Positions 5,458-7,336 of a stretch of 7,336 bases of DNA are shown here, piece by piece; positions within the stretch are counted from its first letter, which is position 1; every line of letters starts with the position of its first letter. The position numbers and the translations under genes were made by a program. Under the pieces are notes generated by a model. That model searched no databases, was not told the DNA's origin, and worked only from the letters and a program-made list of their open reading frames with translations. The stretch lies in NCBI GenBank assembly GCA_019419485.1, contig DXZV01000075.1, positions 765 to 8,100 on the forward strand, read 5' to 3'. Source of the stretch: Collinsella sp. Its GTDB lineage: Bacteria; Actinomycetota; Coriobacteriia; Coriobacteriales; Coriobacteriaceae.

Positions 5458-6396
5458 ATGCTGTTTTCCGGTATCATCGCCGCCCTTACCAGCCTTTTGA
5501 TTCCCATCATCATCCTGTTGTTGCTGCTCCCCAACGCCTGCTACGTCGTTGAGCAGCAGCACGCTGTGATCATCGAGCGCTTGGGTAAGTTCAATCGTAT
5601 CGTCAACGCGGGCTTCCACGTGAAGGTGCCCGTGATTGACCGCAAGGCCGCCACGGTGAGTCTGCGCACCATGAAAAATGGTTTTGGCATCGACGTTAAG
5701 ACCCAGGACAACGTGACCATTGGCCTTGAGGTCTCCGCTCAGTACCACGTGAGCTATGACATGGGCGCCGGCCCGGCAGATTCGGGCATCTACAAGAGCT
5801 ACTATATGCTGCAGGAGCCCGTCGACCAGATGCGCGACTTCATCACCGACGCCCTGCGCTCCTCCATCCCCGTCTACACACTCGATGAGGTCTTTGCCAA
5901 GAAGGATGACATCGCCAAGGACGTCAACGCTACCGTTTCCGAGCAGATGGCCGCCTACGGCTTCACCCTCGTGTCGACGCTCATCACCAAAATCGCACTG
6001 CCGACCGAGGTTGAGAACTCCATGAACGACATCAACGCCGCCCAGCGCAAGCGCGCTGCGGCGCAGGAGCTCGCCGAGGCCGACCGTATCAAACGCGTCA
6101 CCGAGGCGACCGCCGAGGCCGAGGCAATGGAAAAGGCGGGCGAGGGTATCGCCAACCAGCGCAAGGCCATCGCGCTGGGCATCAAGGATTCACTCGAGAT
6201 TATCCAGGAGACGGGCGTCGGTAACGACGAGGCTAACCAACTGTTCATGTTTACGCAGTGGTCCGAGATGATGACGGAGTTCGCTCGCACGGGCAAAAAC
6301 TCGACGGTCGTGTTGCCGAGCGACTTCTCGCAGTCGGCCTCTATGTTCGAGCAGATGCTGACCGCCGGCAAAGTCCAAAACGATTCGAAGGAGTAG
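5458..6396 (+). CDS. SPFH/band-7 domain membrane protein (HIR/stomatin-like)
   Basis: From the ATG at 5458 the protein is 312 residues. It starts with one hydrophobic membrane segment (about 3-25) without a cleavage site, then an SPFH/band-7 domain (about 29-190) with VVEQQHAVIIERLGKF, the conserved TKDN-like KTQDNVTI (81-88) and a DALRSSIP (131-138) core. An Ala/Glu-rich helical region follows (about 190-235), beginning MNDINAAQRKRAAAQELAEA, likely a coiled coil for oligomerisation. The pattern INAAQRKRAAA...GIANQRKAI resembles plant hypersensitive-induced-reaction (HIR) proteins. SPFH proteins form large membrane-bound rings that organise membrane domains or regulate membrane proteases; the specific role here is unknown. 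No NfeD-type partner or HflK/HflC pair lies in the window. The rlmH Shine-Dalgarno sits in its last codons, so the two are probably co-expressed. I found no convincing promoter between the terminator and the start. Confidence 0.9.
   Translation: MLFSGIIAALTSLLIPIIILLLLLPNACYVVEQQHAVIIERLGKFNRIVNAGFHVKVPVIDRKAATVSLRTMKNGFGIDVKTQDNVTIGLEVSAQYHVSYDMGAGPADSGIYKSYYMLQEPVDQMRDFITDALRSSIPVYTLDEVFAKKDDIAKDVNATVSEQMAAYGFTLVSTLITKIALPTEVENSMNDINAAQRKRAAAQELAEADRIKRVTEATAEAEAMEKAGEGIANQRKAIALGIKDSLEIIQETGVGNDEANQLFMFTQWSEMMTEFARTGKNSTVVLPSDFSQSASMFEQMLTAGKVQNDSKE
6388..6393 (+). promoter_or_regulatory. Shine-Dalgarno for rlmH inside the SPFH gene end
   Basis: AAGGAG sits immediately before the SPFH stop codon (6394-6396) and nine bases before the GTG at 6403. 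It supports the GTG as the rlmH start and suggests translational coupling. Confidence 0.8.
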
Positions 6397-6402
6397 GCCC
6401 GC

Positions 6403-6873
6403 GTGAAATACACCGTCGTTTGCGTCGGCAAGCTCAAGGAGCGCTTTTGGAAGGACGCGTGCGCTGAGTACACCAAGCGCCTGGGTGCCTATGCCAAGGT
6501 GGATATCCGCGAGGTGGCCGATATCGACCCGGCCAAGGCGGGCGGCGTGGATGCCGCGCGCGACAAGGAAGGGGCGGCGATTCTTGCTGCCTTGCCGTCT
6601 CGAGCGCATGTGATCCTGCTGGCTATCGAGGGCAAGGAGCGTTCGAGTGAGGAGCTCTCGGCGAGGCTCGACGATCTTATGCTGCGAGGCAGCAGCGACA
6701 TTGCCTTTGTGATTGGCGGTTCGGACGGCGTGAGCGATGACGTGTGCGCACGAGCCGACGAGATGCTCAGCTTTGGACGCATTACCTTGCCGCATAACCT
6801 GGCACGTGTGGTGCTGTTGGAGCAGATCTATCGCGCCTGCAAGATTAGCCGTGGCGAGCCGTATCACAAATAG
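6403..6873 (+). CDS. rlmH: 23S rRNA (pseudouridine1915-N3)-methyltransferase RlmH
   Basis: RlmH is a small SPOUT-class enzyme that uses S-adenosylmethionine to N3-methylate pseudouridine 1915 in helix 69 of 23S rRNA, acting on assembled 70S ribosomes. The 156-residue protein has the usual family length. It begins MKYTVVCVGKLKERFW and contains ILLAIEGK (71-78), the SAM-binding knot motif FVIGGSDGV (102-110), and the conserved C-terminal run with LPHNLARVVLLEQIYRA (129-145) ending in GEPYHK. The start is GTG, chosen because it lies six bases after the SPFH stop with AAGGAG nine bases upstream and directly precedes the conserved first strand. Identification is secure. Confidence 0.96.
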   Translation: MKYTVVCVGKLKERFWKDACAEYTKRLGAYAKVDIREVADIDPAKAGGVDAARDKEGAAILAALPSRAHVILLAIEGKERSSEELSARLDDLMLRGSSDIAFVIGGSDGVSDDVCARADEMLSFGRITLPHNLARVVLLEQIYRACKISRGEPYHK

Positions 6874-6930
6874 GTCGGCAATACGAAACAATGACGTGGG
6901 ACAATAGCTTTCGTTTTGAGGAACGTTTCT

Positions 6931-6945
6931 GAGAGGACTATGTGA
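6931..6945 (+). promoter_or_regulatory. Shine-Dalgarno and ATG-TGA start-stop upstream of proC
   Basis: GAGAGGA (6931-6937) is nine bases before the proC ATG at 6947. Between them an ATG at 6940 is followed directly by TGA (6943-6945), a minimal start-stop reading frame in another phase. At two bases from the Shine-Dalgarno it is probably too close to be used efficiently, so proC initiation at 6947 is favoured. Confidence 0.5.
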
Positions 6946-6946
6946 T

Positions 6947-7336
6947 ATGAAGATCGGATTTGTCGGTTTTGGCAATATGGCGAGCGCCATGGCCGATGGC
7001 TGGATTGCTGCCGGTGTGACTGCGAGTGACATGTGTGCCTGCGCGGGCCGCTACGACGCCTTGGTTGCGCGCTGTGAGGCGCGTGGGATGGTCGCCTGCC
7101 ACGATGCCGCCGAGGTTGTCGCCGCATCCGATATCGTGGTCGCTGCGGTCAAACCGTACATGATCGAGAAGGTATTCGCCCCGCTCAAGGATGCTCTTGC
7201 CAAAAAGGTCGTTCTGTCGGTTGCCTGGACTTGGGACAGTGCCAAGTGGGAGCAGGTCCTGCCGGGCGTCGCGCACATCTCGACGGTGCCCAACACGCCG
7301 GTTTCGGTGGGAGAGGGCGTTATCGCCTGCGAGAAG
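6947..7336 (+). CDS. proC: pyrroline-5-carboxylate reductase, N-terminal part (3' end outside window)
   Basis: ProC performs the last step of proline synthesis, reducing 1-pyrroline-5-carboxylate to L-proline with NAD(P)H in the cytoplasm. The 130 codons present form the Rossmann domain: a dinucleotide-binding IGFVGFGNMASAMADGW (3-19), ASDIVVAAVKP (60-70) with the AVKP turn that ends the nucleotide-binding part, and STVPNTPVSVGEGV (112-125), the family's conserved PNTP segment. The frame is open to the last base. The roughly 140 further residues expected, with the all-helical dimerisation and substrate domain, lie beyond the window. The gene is separated from rlmH by 73 bases that contain a weak inverted repeat (ACGAAA 6883-6888, TTTCGT 6909-6914) but no clear terminator or promoter, so it may or may not be co-transcribed. 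Confidence 0.93.
   Translation, partial: MKIGFVGFGNMASAMADGWIAAGVTASDMCACAGRYDALVARCEARGMVACHDAAEVVAASDIVVAAVKPYMIEKVFAPLKDALAKKVVLSVAWTWDSAKWEQVLPGVAHISTVPNTPVSVGEGVIACEK

Noticed and set aside
6883..6917. Inverted repeat ACGAAA/TTTCGT followed by TTTT after rlmH, as a terminator.
   Set aside because: The stem is only six mostly A-T pairs with a 20-base loop, too weak to call.

Overview
This window is an ordinary-looking chromosomal stretch of a GC-rich bacterium, entirely plus-strand, dominated by housekeeping translation genes. Codon choice, with many CTG/CTC leucines and almost no TTA, CTA or TCA, together with gene content and the spacer after the tRNA, suggests a gut actinobacterium of the Coriobacteriia, perhaps Collinsella-like. 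That placement is an inference from general familiarity, not from an alignment.

Layout. Positions 1-605 hold the C-terminal 200 codons of a glycoside hydrolase family 5 protein of the exo-1,3-glucanase type. It keeps the nucleophile glutamate, but the usual Asn-Glu-Pro acid/base motif reads Asp-Thr-Pro. Six bases later comes rsmI (612-1490, 16S rRNA C1402 2'-O-methyltransferase), then metG (1560-3161, short methionyl-tRNA synthetase with an altered zinc knuckle), then a strong rho-independent terminator. Next are rsmA/ksgA (3272-4132) and a TatD-family metallo-hydrolase (4122-5039), whose start overlaps the ksgA end by 11 bases. A tRNA-Leu(CAG) with encoded CCA (5083-5169) has its own promoter-like sequence and terminator.

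Positions 5170-5457 (288 bases) hold no credible protein gene but are the most structured DNA here. The last 18 bases of the tRNA and its terminator are repeated 189 bases downstream (57 of 60 identical). Between the copies lie an inverted tRNA T-arm fragment and three tight GC-rich hairpins. The second copy closes a 60-nt tRNA-like fold with a perfect 7-bp acceptor stem and ACCA end. I read this as a tRNA-derived repeat or integration scar.

The right part holds an SPFH/band-7 membrane protein (5458-6396) resembling plant HIR proteins, rlmH (6403-6873, 23S pseudouridine-1915 methyltransferase) with its Shine-Dalgarno inside the end of the SPFH gene, and the first 130 codons of proC (6947 to the window end).

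Functionally the window joins three rRNA methyltransferases (RsmI, RsmA, RlmH), a tRNA synthetase and a tRNA gene. The rsmI-metG-ksgA-tatD neighbourhood recalls the Bacillus rsmI-metS-tatD-rnmV-ksgA region, but in permuted order and without rnmV. I see no CRISPR array, insertion sequence, phage gene, toxin-antitoxin pair or defence system. The items most worth follow-up are the tRNA-derived spacer and the GH5 protein lacking its acid/base residue.
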